From Sphaerisporangium siamense (GTDB lineage Bacteria; Actinomycetota; Actinomycetes; Streptosporangiales; Streptosporangiaceae): a stretch of DNA of 64,000 nucleotides. The notes below the pieces were generated by a model. That model was not told where the DNA came from. It was given only the letters and a program-made list of their open reading frames with translations, and searched no databases. This document shows positions 18,061-26,614 of the stretch, piece after piece. The stretch lies in NCBI RefSeq assembly GCF_014205275.1, contig NZ_JACHND010000001.1, positions 806,001-870,000 on the forward strand, given 5' to 3'. A program made the position numbers and the translations under genes. The stretch's first letter is position 1, and each line of letters begins with the position of its first letter.

Positions 18061-18085
18061 GCCCTCTCCCTGGCCGGGAGAGGGC
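18061..18085. terminator. Bidirectional terminator between convergent genes
   Basis: GCCCTCTCCC (18061-18070) and GGGAGAGGGC (18076-18085) form a perfect 10-bp stem with loop TGGCC. It sits between the ends of the DUF5996 gene (18049) and the leftward exported protein (18104). Confidence 0.85.
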
Positions 18086-18103
18086 GCCGGGATTCGCGGA
18101 GGG

Positions 18104-18577
18104 TCAGCCCGTGCGCTCGACGCGGCCTTCGAGCTCGACCGTGCCGGTGACGTCGATGGCGATGCGGGCCGCGCCGACCTCGCCGCGGTCGCAGCGCGGC
18201 TGGTCGAGCCGGACGTGGACGCCGGACCTGTCCCCGAAGGCGATGCCGGGCGCGCCGGAGTTGAAGCGGTAGGACTGCGGGGGCGCGGTCTTCCTGTCCA
18301 GCCGCAGGATGACCTCGGGGCCCTCGAAGGTGACGACGACCTCGGCCTCGCCGCCGTCCGAGGTCGCGTTCACCTTGCCCGCGTACCGGGCGTCCCCGCG
18401 GTCGATCCACGCGCGGAGGCGCTCGCCGCAGCGGGCGGAGGCGGCCTGGCCCGGCGCGGAGCCGTCGTGGGCCTGCGAGGTCGCGGCCATCGCCGCGGGC
18501 GTCAGGAACGGCGTCAGAGACATGGCGAGGACGCCGGCCACGGCGAGGACCGCCGTTCGTACGGGCATGCGGGACAT
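18104..18577 (-). CDS. Small exported protein of unknown function
   Basis: A 157-residue protein with a clear signal peptide (MSRMPVRTAVLAVAGVLAMS, cleavage near AMAA-TS). The mature part is a small beta-rich domain with two cysteines (SARCGERLRAWIDRG and LDQPRCDRG), plausibly one disulfide. No family was recognised. The ribosome site AAAGGAAC precedes ATG 18577 well. It is transcribed alone and ends at the shared terminator. Confidence 0.72.
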   Translation of the reverse strand: MSRMPVRTAVLAVAGVLAMSLTPFLTPAAMAATSQAHDGSAPGQAASARCGERLRAWIDRGDARYAGKVNATSDGGEAEVVVTFEGPEVILRLDRKTAPPQSYRFNSGAPGIAFGDRSGVHVRLDQPRCDRGEVGAARIAIDVTGTVELEGRVERTG

Positions 18578-18821
18578 CGGGTTCCTTTCTTCACGGGGAT
18601 GCTGCCCGTCCGTTCCCGGCCACGCCGCGGCCCGGCCGGGAACAGACGACGGAACCCAATCAAATCCAGTGCCCCGGAGTATTCAACGGCGACTCCGGGT
18701 TATGACTCCAGGTCTTTCCGTTCTTGGCCGGCGCGACCCGTGGAAATGGCCGTTCCATGACGCGAGGCCCGGGGACGGCACATGAATCCGTAAAAGCACC
18801 GGCGATGGAGAATATTGCGGG

Positions 18822-19700
18822 CTATCCCCGGACCGGAACCCGCGCGTGGGTGAGCAGCGGCAGGTTCTGGGGGCGCAGCTCGTCCGTCCGCTCCCAGAGC
18901 GCGGGGTCGATCGCGTCCCGCTGGAAGGCGTGCCCGGCCACCTCCAGGCCGTGCTCCGCCAGGAGGGCCGTGGCCTCGTCCGGGCCGAGGAAGGTCAGCC
19001 ACGGCTCGCCGCCCTGCGCCGCCGCCTGCGAGACCGCCTCGGCGTACGCCCGGCCCTCCTCGTCCCGCAGCGACTCGGGGAGCATCCACTCGACCACGAC
19101 CTCGGTGCCGGGGGCCAGGCCGGCGAGGACGGCCAGGGTCTGCCCGATGGCCTCGCGGGTGAGGTACATCGTGACGCCGAGCCAGCTCACCAGGGCGGGC
19201 ACGGCGGGGTCGAAGCCCGCGCCGGCGAGGCGTTCCGCCAGGTCGTCGCGCTCGAAGTCGACGGGGACGAAGGCGACAGTGCCGGGGTCGGGGACGCCCG
19301 CCACGTCGAGCGCGCGGCGCTTCCACCGCTGGGTCGCCGGGTGGTCCACCTCGAACACGCGCACCGGGCCGTCCTTCCCCGCGCGGTGAGCGTAGGAGTC
19401 CAGGCCCGCGCCGAGGATGACGTACTGGCCGATCCCGCGGCCCACGGCCTCGGCCAGGCGGTCCTCGGTGTAGCGGCTCCGGGTGAGGGCGGCCGTGCGG
19501 GCGCCTCTGAGGACGAGGTGCGCGCCGTGCGCGCGGTGGTAGCCGATCAGGTCGTCGGCCTGCTCGCCGAGCAGGGCGTACGCCAGCGTGTCCTCGAAGA
19601 TCGGGGGCCGGCCGTCGACGACCAGATGGGCCGCCCGGGCGGCGGCGGCCATGAGCGCGGTACGGCTGACTTCTTCATCGTTTTTCACGTTGAGAGACAC
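18822..19700 (-). CDS. SAM-dependent methyltransferase, TIGR00027/PPM1-like
   Basis: A 292-residue class I methyltransferase of the leucine-carboxyl-methyltransferase-like (TIGR00027) group common in actinobacteria. The SAM-binding motif is YVILGAGLDSYAHR, followed by the acidic partner VFEVDHPATQRWKR and the late motif WLGVTMYLTREAI. Substrates of this family are mostly unknown; some act in secondary metabolism. GTG 19700 is the longest start; GTG 19688 is possible. The upstream DNA (19701-19800) is unusually AT-rich for this genome, consistent with a promoter or foreign DNA. Confidence 0.82.
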   Translation of the reverse strand: MSLNVKNDEEVSRTALMAAAARAAHLVVDGRPPIFEDTLAYALLGEQADDLIGYHRAHGAHLVLRGARTAALTRSRYTEDRLAEAVGRGIGQYVILGAGLDSYAHRAGKDGPVRVFEVDHPATQRWKRRALDVAGVPDPGTVAFVPVDFERDDLAERLAGAGFDPAVPALVSWLGVTMYLTREAIGQTLAVLAGLAPGTEVVVEWMLPESLRDEEGRAYAEAVSQAAAQGGEPWLTFLGPDEATALLAEHGLEVAGHAFQRDAIDPALWERTDELRPQNLPLLTHARVPVRG

Positions 19701-19909
19701 TACCGGCCGTTTCTGACATCATATCACGAAATAAAATCTTTTCGCATGCCCAGGCAATCACGATCCGGCAACAATCATCGTGCCGCCGGGGGCCCAAAGG
19801 GGCTCGGCGATACCACATGAATGCCGATATCCGATCCATTCACCTTCGGCCCGCCATGTCAACGCCCCGCACCCGCGAGCCCCACCCCACGGCGCTCCCG
19901 CGGCGGACT

Positions 19910-19948
19910 CCGGTGCCCGGCGCGGTGACTTCTCGCGCCGGGCACCGG
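19910..19948 (-). terminator. Terminator of the formate dehydrogenase operon
   Basis: CCGGTGCCCGGCGCG (19910-19924) pairs perfectly with CGCGCCGGGCACCGG (19934-19948), a 15-bp stem with a 9-base loop. It starts 11 bases beyond the stop of the last operon gene in the direction of transcription. Confidence 0.85.
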
Positions 19949-19958
19949 CCGTCCGGCG

Positions 19959-20897
19959 CTAGGTCTTGCTCAGCCGCCCGGCGAGCCGCTCGCGCTGGGG
20001 GACGACGGTGTAGCGGGGGTCCTGGGTGGAGGCGACGCCCGCGGAGAAGACGCCGAGGCGGATGCACGCCGACGCCGCCATGAGCGCCGCGCCGGACAGG
20101 ACGGCCGCCGCCCGGCCGCCGCGCCCGGACAGCGCGGCGCCCGCGGCCCCGGCGAGCGCGAGCGCCTCGCCGGTCCGCATGAGGACGCCGGCCCGCCCGC
20201 GCTCGTACGCCTCGCCGACCATGCCCATGCGGTGGCGCATCAGGCGGCCCGCGGCGAGCTCCAGCGCGGTGCCGAGGACCGCGGCGCGGCGCGCGGGGCC
20301 GTTCTCGGCGGCGGGCGTGGCGATGAGCGCGCTGCCCGCGGCGGTCGCGGTGGCCGACCCGGCGAACAGGAACGGCATCTCGCGGTACCCCTCGTGCCAC
20401 GCGGGCACGGCCGTGTCGCTGATCAGCACGGCCGTGTACGTCGTCACCGCCGGGCCGAGCACCGCGGCGCCGTAGCAGGCCGCGCGCCCGGCCAGCGGGA
20501 ACCTGCCGGTGACGTCGGTGAACAGGCTGACGCCGACCAGGGGCGCGTAGGCGGCGAGCAGCCAGGAGCCGACGCTCATCGGCGAGGTGGGCTTGAAGGT
20601 CCTGAGCATGTGCAGGAAGCGGGCCGGGCGCCCGAGGTCCTCCACCAGCGCGGCCAGCGAGAGGCCGACGCCGACGAGCGCCGCCGCCTTGCCGGCGCGG
20701 GCCAGCCGCGGACGCCCGGTGAGCTGGCCGCCCGCCGCGAACACCGACGAGGCCCCCGCCAGCCCGCCGAGGTACAGGTATCCGCCGATGGTGGCGGCCT
20801 CCCAGGTCGGCGGCTTCAGGATGCGCCGCCCGTAGTAGGAGTCGAAGTGGTCCGCCTGGGCCGTCGCCCGGCCGTCGCCCCGGTCCCGCGTGGTCAT
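19959..20897 (-). CDS. Formate dehydrogenase membrane subunit, NrfD family
   Basis: A 312-residue integral membrane protein with about eight hydrophobic segments, of the NrfD/PsrC type that binds quinone and anchors molybdo-oxidoreductases. Typical parts are PPTWEAATIGGYLYLGGLAG near the start and LGRPARFLHMLRTFKPTSPM after the second helix. It passes electrons from the Fe-S subunit to menaquinone without haem (family knowledge). ATG 20897 has AACGGAGCG as ribosome site. It is separated from the Fe-S gene by 100 bases that contain an imperfect tandem repeat. Confidence 0.85.
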   Translation of the reverse strand: MTTRDRGDGRATAQADHFDSYYGRRILKPPTWEAATIGGYLYLGGLAGASSVFAAGGQLTGRPRLARAGKAAALVGVGLSLAALVEDLGRPARFLHMLRTFKPTSPMSVGSWLLAAYAPLVGVSLFTDVTGRFPLAGRAACYGAAVLGPAVTTYTAVLISDTAVPAWHEGYREMPFLFAGSATATAAGSALIATPAAENGPARRAAVLGTALELAAGRLMRHRMGMVGEAYERGRAGVLMRTGEALALAGAAGAALSGRGGRAAAVLSGAALMAASACIRLGVFSAGVASTQDPRYTVVPQRERLAGRLSKT

Positions 20898-20913
20898 TTC
20901 GCTCCGTTCCTCA

Positions 20914-20972
20914 CTGTGCCGAGACTGCGCCGAGGGTTGCGCCGAGGGGTGTGCCGAGTGGGGGCGCCGACT
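20914..20972. repeat. Imperfect 11-12 bp tandem repeat between fdh genes
   Basis: Five degenerate copies of a TGCGCCGAGG-like unit begin near 20914, 20925, 20937, 20949 and 20962. They fill most of the gap between the Fe-S and membrane subunit genes of the formate dehydrogenase operon. Such repeats could be slippage products or could set the mRNA structure between the cistrons. Confidence 0.6.
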
Positions 20973-20997
20973 GGACGCGCCGCCGCGCGCACGCCCG

Positions 20998-21852
20998 TCA
21001 CCGTCCCGCGGCGAAGGCGGTGATGATGCCCGCCGCGACGGTCAGGGCCGCCAGGGCCATGTGGCGCCACATCGCGGGCAGGTCGCGGGTGGTGTCCATG
21101 GGAGCCGGGGGCAGGCCGTACACCTCGGGCTCGTCCAGCAGCAGGAAGAACGCGCCGTTCCCGCGCACGCCGTCGTCCGGGTCGTGGCCGTAGAGGCGGG
21201 CGTCGGTGACCCCCTCTCGCTGGAGGGTCTCTACGCGGGCGGTGGCGCGGTCGAGGAGCTCGCTCAGCTCCCCGTACTGGATGGACTCGGTCGGGCACGC
21301 CTTGGCGCACGCCGGGACCATCCCCTCGCCGATGCGGTCGTAGCAGAGCGTGCACTTCCAGGCCAGCCCGTCGCTCTCCCGCTTGTCGATCACCCCGTAC
21401 GGGCAGGCGGACACGCAGTAGCCGCACCCGTTGCAGATGTCGGCCTGCACGACGACCGTGCCGAACTCGGTGCGGAACAGCGAGCCGGTGGGGCAGACGT
21501 CCAGGCAGGCGGCGTCGGTGCAGTGCTTGCACACGTCGGACGCCATGAGCCAGCGCTGGTCGCTGGTCTGCTCCCCGCCGGACGGCTCGCGCACCGGTTT
21601 GCGCTGTTCGATGAACGCGACATGCCGCCACGTGGACGCCGAGAGCTGCTCGGTGTTGTCGAAGGACAGGCCGGTGAGCTGGAAGGGCGGGTCGGGCGGG
21701 AGCCGGTTCCACTCCTTGCAGGCCACCTCGCACGCCTTGCAGCCGATGCAGACGGAGGTGTCGGTGAAGAAGCCCATCCGCGGCGGATGCTCGGAGTATC
21801 CGGTCTCCTCCTGGACCTCGGGCAGCCGCGGAGCCGCCGATCGCACGCTCAC
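20998..21852 (-). CDS. Formate dehydrogenase iron-sulfur subunit
   Basis: A 284-residue ferredoxin-type electron carrier (FdnH/HybA group) linking the molybdenum subunit to the membrane subunit. Four Cys clusters for [4Fe-4S] centres are visible: CIGCKACEVACKEWN, CKHCTDAACLDVCP, CNGCGYCVSACP and CTLCYDRIGEGMVPACAKACP-like with spacing typical of the family. A C-terminal hydrophobic helix (MALAALTVAAGIITAFA) anchors it. The gene follows the catalytic subunit by 30 bases. The start GTG/ATG region at 21852 gives a short N-terminal tail before PPRMGFFTDTSVCIGC. Confidence 0.9.
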   Translation of the reverse strand: MSVRSAAPRLPEVQEETGYSEHPPRMGFFTDTSVCIGCKACEVACKEWNRLPPDPPFQLTGLSFDNTEQLSASTWRHVAFIEQRKPVREPSGGEQTSDQRWLMASDVCKHCTDAACLDVCPTGSLFRTEFGTVVVQADICNGCGYCVSACPYGVIDKRESDGLAWKCTLCYDRIGEGMVPACAKACPTESIQYGELSELLDRATARVETLQREGVTDARLYGHDPDDGVRGNGAFFLLLDEPEVYGLPPAPMDTTRDLPAMWRHMALAALTVAAGIITAFAAGR

Positions 21853-21882
21853 GCGGGACCTCCCTCGGGTGGTGGCGCCATG

Positions 21883-24800
21883 TCAGACCTCCTGATGGGT
21901 CGGCTCGGCGATGCCCGCCCGCCGGCGGAACGTGTCCACCAACCGGTTCAGGCCGGGTCCGCGCGGCCGGCGCCCCGGCTGGATGTCGGCGGTGCACGCC
22001 TTGGTCTCCTGGATGTCGGAGTTCGGGTCGAGGACGATCGCCGTCAGCTCGTTGGCCGGATCGCCGATGGCGCACCCGGCCGGGCCCCAGTGGTAGGGCA
22101 GGCCGATCTGGTGGAGGACGCGGCCGTTGAGCCGCAGCGGCGGCATCCGGTCGGTCACCAGCACCCTCGCCTCGATGGCGCCCCGCGCGGTGATGATCGT
22201 GGCCCACCCGCCGTGCTCCAGCAGGCGCTCCTCGGCCAGCTCGGGCGACACCTCGCAGAACATGTCCGGCTGCAGCTCCGAGAGGTACGGCAGCCAGCGG
22301 CTCATGCCCCCGGCGGTGAAGTGCTCGGTGAGCCGGTAGGTGGTGACCACGTACGGGTAGACCGGGCTGCCGACGGGGTGGTAGCGGTTGCCCGGGCGCT
22401 CGTAGGTCAGCCGGACCGGGTTGTGCGGCCGGTTCGGGTACAGCAGGTTGTGGACCGGCGTGTCCTGCGGCTCGTAGTGCGTCGGCAGCGGCCCGTCCAT
22501 GAGCCCGGCCGGCGCGTGCAACCAGCCCTTGCCGTCCCCTTGCATGATGAACGGGTCGATGCCGGAGAGCGCGGCCACGCCGCGGGCGTCCTCGGGCGGC
22601 CGGTAGCCCGGCGGGACGTCCTCGGGGAAGTCCGGGACGTCGTGCCCGGTCCACTTGCCGAGGCTCTCGTCCCACCAGACCAGGGCCTTGCGCGGGCTCC
22701 ACGGGGTGCCGTCCGGCGCCGCGGATGCGCGGTTGTAGAGCTCGCGCCGGTTCAGCGGCCACGCCCAGCCCCATTCGGGCGACACCCAGCTCTGCTCGGT
22801 GTGCGGCTTGCGGCGGGCCGCCTGGTTCACCTCGTCGGCGAACACCCCGCAGTAGATCCAGCAGCCGCACGAGGTCGAGCCGTCGTCGCGCAGCTCGGTG
22901 TAGGTCGACAGCATGCGCCCGTCGGGGCCGTGCCCGTTGACCTCCCGCAGCACGGCCTCCGCGCTCGGCTCCCGCAGGGGGCCCTCGACCGGGTAGTCCC
23001 ATTTCAGGTCGAGCAGCGCGCGGTCCGCCGGGTCGGTGGAGCCGGCCAGCCGCTCCTTGATCATTCGGCCGAGGTGGTACATGAACCACAGGTCGCTGCG
23101 GCGGTCGCCGCTCGGCTCGACCGCCGCGTCGTGCCACTGCAGCAGGCGGTTGGTGTTGGTGAACGTGCCGCTCTTCTCGGTGTGGGCGGCCGCGGGGAAG
23201 AAGAACACCTCGGTGGGGATCTCGGCGGTGCGCAGCTCCCCGGTCTGGATCTCGCGCCCGTCCTTCCACCAGGTGGCCGACTCGATCAGCGAGAAGTCCC
23301 GGACCACGAGCCAGTCGAGCTTGGCCATGCCGAGCCGCTGCAGCCGGGCGTTGGCCGATCCGACCGCGGGGTTCTGCCCGAACAGGAAGTATCCGCGGCA
23401 GATGCCGTCGAGCTGGGTCATCACCGTGTCGTAGGTGCTGTGGGAGCCGGTCAGCCGGGGCAGGTGCCCGAAGCAGTAGTCGTTGTCCGCGGTGGCCGCG
23501 TCGCCGTAGTACGCCTTCAGCAGGCTGACGATGTAGCTACGGGCCTCGCTCCAGAATCCCTTCTCGGTCGACACGATCTCGATGAACGACTCCAGCGACT
23601 CGTCGGTGTGCATGTACGGCATGGGGATGTAGCCGGGCAGCAGGTTGTAGAGGGTGGGGATGTCGCTGGAGCCCTGGATGCTGGCGTGGCCGCGCATGGC
23701 CATGATCCCGCCGCCGGGCCGTCCGATGTTGCCGAGCAGGAGCTGCAGGATGCTCGCGCAGCGGATGTACTGGGTGGCCACCGTGTGCTGCGTCCAGCCG
23801 ACCGCGTAGGCGAACGCGCTGGTGCGGTCGGGGCCCGAGTTGGAGGTCAGCGTGTCGCAGATCCAGGCGAAGGTGTCGCGCGGGATGCCGCACACCTCTT
23901 CCACGACCTCGGGCGTGTAGCGGGAGAAGTGCCGCTTGAGGATCTGGTAGACGCAGCGCGGATGGTTCAGTGTCTCGTCGCGCTCCGGGTGCGCCATGAC
24001 GGGCGCGCCGCCGGAGCCGTGCGCCTCGCTCCTGCCCGGCACGTGGTACTCGGTGTGGTGGATCCGGCGGCCGACGGCGGCCTGCATCGGCGACCCCTTG
24101 TAGTGCCAGCTGCTGACGTCGTAGGACCGCTTCTCGGGGTCCCAGCCGGAGAAGACGCCGTCCAGATCCTCGGTGTCCTGGAACTCGTCGGACACGATCG
24201 TGGCGGCGTTGGTGTAGTTCAGGACGTACTCGCGGAAGTCCTTGCCCTCCGTGAGCACGTGGTTGATGATCGCGCCGAGGAAGGCGATGTCGCTGCCCGG
24301 CCGGATCGGGACGTGCTTGTCGGCCAGGGCGCTGGTGCGGCTGAAGTGCGGGTCCACGTGGATCACCGTGGCGCCGCGCAGCTTGGCCTCCATCACCCAC
24401 TGGAAGCCCACCGGGTGCGACTCGGCGAAGTTGGAGCCCTCGATGATGATGCAGTCGGAGTGCTGCAGGTCCTGCATGTAGGTGGTCGAGCCGCCCCGGC
24501 CGAAGGAGGTGCCGAGCCCGGTGACCGTGGAGCTGTGGCAGACCCGGGCCTGGTTCTCCACCTGGACGACGCCGAGCCCGGTCAGCAGCTTCTTGATGAG
24601 GTAGTTCTCCTCGTTGTCGAGCGTCGCGCCGCCGAGGCTCGCGATGCCCATCGTCCTCGCCACGCGCCGGCCGTCGTGGTACTCCTGCCAGGTCTCGCGG
24701 CGGGTCCGCACGACCCGGTCGGCGACCATCTCCATGGCCGTGGCCAGGTCGAGCCGTTCCCACTCGGTGCCGTACGGGCGGCGGTACAGGACGGAGTGCT

Positions 24801-25104
24801 CGCGGGCGGGGCCGGTGGTGAGCTGGAGCGAGGCCGAGCCCTTGGGGCACAGACGGCCCCTGCTGATCGGCGAGTCGACGTCGCCCTCGATCTGGACGAC
24901 CTTCTCGTCCTTGACGTACACCTTCTGGGCGCACCCGACGGCGCAGTAGGGGCAGACGGAGTTCACCACGCGGTCGGCGGTGGCGATGCGGGAGCGCAGC
25001 TCGTCGGTCTCGCGGGAGCGCACGGCCGTGCCGAGCCCGCAGCGGTCGGGGCCGGTGAGCTGCCGCAGCACCGGCCATCTGCCCACGAACTCGAAGATGC
25101 CCAT
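21883..25104 (-). CDS. Formate dehydrogenase catalytic (molybdopterin) subunit, Cys form
   Basis: A 1073-residue molybdopterin-guanine-dinucleotide enzyme oxidising formate to CO2. The N-terminal cluster CPYCAVGCAQKVYVKD and later RGRLCPKGSA bind [4Fe-4S]. The Mo ligand is the Cys in NQARVCHSSTVTGLGTSFGR, coded by TGC, where the E. coli enzyme has selenocysteine. No twin-arginine leader is present (MGIFEFVGRWPVLRQLTGPD), which matches other actinobacterial homologues and suggests a cytoplasm-facing active site, unlike FdnG. It is the first gene of a three-gene operon with Fe-S and NrfD subunits. FdhD and cofactor genes are not in the window. Confidence 0.93.
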   Translation of the reverse strand: MGIFEFVGRWPVLRQLTGPDRCGLGTAVRSRETDELRSRIATADRVVNSVCPYCAVGCAQKVYVKDEKVVQIEGDVDSPISRGRLCPKGSASLQLTTGPAREHSVLYRRPYGTEWERLDLATAMEMVADRVVRTRRETWQEYHDGRRVARTMGIASLGGATLDNEENYLIKKLLTGLGVVQVENQARVCHSSTVTGLGTSFGRGGSTTYMQDLQHSDCIIIEGSNFAESHPVGFQWVMEAKLRGATVIHVDPHFSRTSALADKHVPIRPGSDIAFLGAIINHVLTEGKDFREYVLNYTNAATIVSDEFQDTEDLDGVFSGWDPEKRSYDVSSWHYKGSPMQAAVGRRIHHTEYHVPGRSEAHGSGGAPVMAHPERDETLNHPRCVYQILKRHFSRYTPEVVEEVCGIPRDTFAWICDTLTSNSGPDRTSAFAYAVGWTQHTVATQYIRCASILQLLLGNIGRPGGGIMAMRGHASIQGSSDIPTLYNLLPGYIPMPYMHTDESLESFIEIVSTEKGFWSEARSYIVSLLKAYYGDAATADNDYCFGHLPRLTGSHSTYDTVMTQLDGICRGYFLFGQNPAVGSANARLQRLGMAKLDWLVVRDFSLIESATWWKDGREIQTGELRTAEIPTEVFFFPAAAHTEKSGTFTNTNRLLQWHDAAVEPSGDRRSDLWFMYHLGRMIKERLAGSTDPADRALLDLKWDYPVEGPLREPSAEAVLREVNGHGPDGRMLSTYTELRDDGSTSCGCWIYCGVFADEVNQAARRKPHTEQSWVSPEWGWAWPLNRRELYNRASAAPDGTPWSPRKALVWWDESLGKWTGHDVPDFPEDVPPGYRPPEDARGVAALSGIDPFIMQGDGKGWLHAPAGLMDGPLPTHYEPQDTPVHNLLYPNRPHNPVRLTYERPGNRYHPVGSPVYPYVVTTYRLTEHFTAGGMSRWLPYLSELQPDMFCEVSPELAEERLLEHGGWATIITARGAIEARVLVTDRMPPLRLNGRVLHQIGLPYHWGPAGCAIGDPANELTAIVLDPNSDIQETKACTADIQPGRRPRGPGLNRLVDTFRRRAGIAEPTHQEV

Positions 25105-25158
25105 GTCGCCCCCGTCGGGTACTCCGTGGGGGGCGTACTTCTTCCTGCCCGTACCTCC

Positions 25159-25199
25159 CCGTCCGGGAAGGACTCCAATCGCGGATCCTTCCCGGACGG
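25159..25199 (-). terminator. Terminator of the PEP-mutase family gene
   Basis: CCGTCCGGGAAGGA (25159-25172) pairs with TCCTTCCCGGACGG (25186-25199), a perfect 14-bp stem with a 13-base loop. It starts 11 bases after the stop of the leftward gene ending at 25210 and isolates it from the formate dehydrogenase operon. No T-tract is present. Confidence 0.82.
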
Positions 25200-25209
25200 C
25201 GCGGCCGGC

Positions 25210-26028
25210 CTATCCGCGCGGCGCCCCGTAGGGGTCGGCGCCGTCGGCGATGGCGGACACCAGCGTGGCCAGGTGCGCCTGCGCGGCCGCGTGCAGGCCG
25301 CCGCCGAAGCTCACCCGGGCCACCCCCAGCGACGCCAGCTCGGCGATCGAGGGCACGCCCGGCCGGTACAGGATGTTGACCGGGCCGCCGACGCCGGTCA
25401 CCAGCGCCCGGATCGTCTCGGTGTCCGAGACCAGGATCGGGTACACGCAGTCGGCCCCGGCCTCCAGGTACGCGCGCCCGCGCGCCACCGCGTCGGCCAG
25501 CCGTTCCTCCGGCGTCCCCGTGCCGTGGACGAAGCTGTCGACCCTGGCGTTGATCACCAGGCCGGTCCCGGCGGCGCGGACGGCGGCGAGGAAGCGGATC
25601 TGCTCGGCCACCTCCACCATCGCGCCGGTACGCGGGTCGGAGTCCTCCAGGTTCACCCCGGCCACGCCCGCGGCGGCGATCCGCTCGGCGAACTCCGCCG
25701 GGGCGAACCCGTACCCGCGCTCCATGTCGGCGGTCACCGGCAGCGGCACCGCCGCGGCGACGCGGGCCACCTGGGCCAGCGCCTCGGCGGCGGGCGTCGC
25801 CTCGCCGTCCTCGTACCCGAGGACGGCGGCCACCGCCGCGCTGCTGGTGGCCACGGCGGGGAACCCCGCCGCCGCGACCGTGCGCGCGGAGGCGGCGTCC
25901 CAGATGTTCGGCAGTACCAGCGGGCGCCCGGGAACGTGCAGTTCCCTGAGCCTCGCCCTCTTGGCGGCGATCGCGCCGTCGCTCCCGTCCACGGCCCGCG
26001 CCGGGTCGCCGTCGTGCTGCTGAGCCAT
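25210..26028 (-). CDS. Isocitrate lyase/PEP mutase superfamily enzyme
   Basis: A 272-residue (beta/alpha)8-barrel enzyme of the ICL/PEPM group. Seen are PLVLPNIWDAASARTVAAAG at the front, the metal-binding region VTADMERGYG and GVNLEDSDP, and NARVDSF. The KKCGH motif of true isocitrate lyase is absent, so a C-C or P-C bond lyase on an oxaloacetate- or methylisocitrate-like substrate is more likely; the exact substrate is open. ATG 26028 is chosen because GGGAGGGC precedes it; ATG 26049 would add seven residues. Confidence 0.82.
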   Translation of the reverse strand: MAQQHDGDPARAVDGSDGAIAAKRARLRELHVPGRPLVLPNIWDAASARTVAAAGFPAVATSSAAVAAVLGYEDGEATPAAEALAQVARVAAAVPLPVTADMERGYGFAPAEFAERIAAAGVAGVNLEDSDPRTGAMVEVAEQIRFLAAVRAAGTGLVINARVDSFVHGTGTPEERLADAVARGRAYLEAGADCVYPILVSDTETIRALVTGVGGPVNILYRPGVPSIAELASLGVARVSFGGGLHAAAQAHLATLVSAIADGADPYGAPRG

Positions 26029-26073
26029 CACGCCCTCCCCCTCGTCCATGCGTGCCCGCCCCCGTGGCGGCCG

Positions 26074-26565
26074 TCAGGCGTCCGGCTTGTACTCGCCGGG
26101 GACCAGGCGCGAGGTCACGCCGATGCGGTTCCACGCGTTGATCACCGTGATCGCCCAGATCAGTTTGCCCAGTTCCTCCTCGGTGAATTGCTCGGCCGCG
26201 CGGGCGAACACCTCGTCGTCCACCCCGCCGCCGGGCAGCCGGGTCGCCGCCTCGGTCAGGTCCAGTGCGGCGCGCTCGCGCGGCGTGAAGAACGGCGTCT
26301 CACGCCACACCGCCAACGCGTGGAGGCGCTGCTCGCGCTCGCCGCCGGCGCGGGCGTCCAAAGTGTGCATGTCGACGCAGTAGGCGCAGCCGTTGATCTG
26401 GGAGGCGCGGATCCTCACCAGTTCGAGCAGCGGGCGCTCCAGGCCCGAGCGGGCGACGGCGCCGTCCAGGGCGATCATCGCCCGGTAGATGTCCGGGGTC
26501 AGGTCGCTCAGGGAGATGCGCGGGGCGGGCATAGGGGTCGCGGTCTGGCCGCTGGTCGTCGTCAT
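26074..26565 (-). CDS. AhpD-like carboxymuconolactone decarboxylase family protein
   Basis: A 163-residue all-helical protein of the AhpD/CMD family. The redox motif is GCAYCVDMHTLDA, with the two Cys and the distal His of AhpD-type alkylhydroperoxidases. These remove organic peroxides using thiol electrons, though many paralogues are uncharacterised. ATG 26565 gives a Thr-rich tail before APRISLSDLTPDIYRAMIAL. It is divergent from a MocR regulator with 48 bases between starts, which usually means direct control by that regulator. Confidence 0.85.
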   Translation of the reverse strand: MTTTSGQTATPMPAPRISLSDLTPDIYRAMIALDGAVARSGLERPLLELVRIRASQINGCAYCVDMHTLDARAGGEREQRLHALAVWRETPFFTPRERAALDLTEAATRLPGGGVDDEVFARAAEQFTEEELGKLIWAITVINAWNRIGVTSRLVPGEYKPDA

Positions 26566-26576
26566 GTAGCCCAATG

Positions 26577-26614
26577 TTAGGAACGTACTGGCCCGGCGGT
26601 AAGGTCCAGTCTCG
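26577..26614 (+). promoter_or_regulatory. Leaderless-type promoter of the MocR gene
   Basis: TTAGGA (26577-26582) and TAAGGT (26600-26605) are spaced by 17 bases, and the -10 box ends eight bases before GTG 26614. There is no ribosome site. This spacing puts transcription start at or near the first codon, the usual arrangement for leaderless actinobacterial mRNAs. Confidence 0.45.

Noticed and set aside
24480-24570. Selenocysteine codon in formate dehydrogenase
   Set aside because: The codon at the active site is TGC (Cys), and no SECIS-like need arises.
20890-26580. Open frame of about 1900 codons on the plus strand
   Set aside because: It is antisense to the whole formate dehydrogenase operon and neighbours, whose proteins carry clear motifs.
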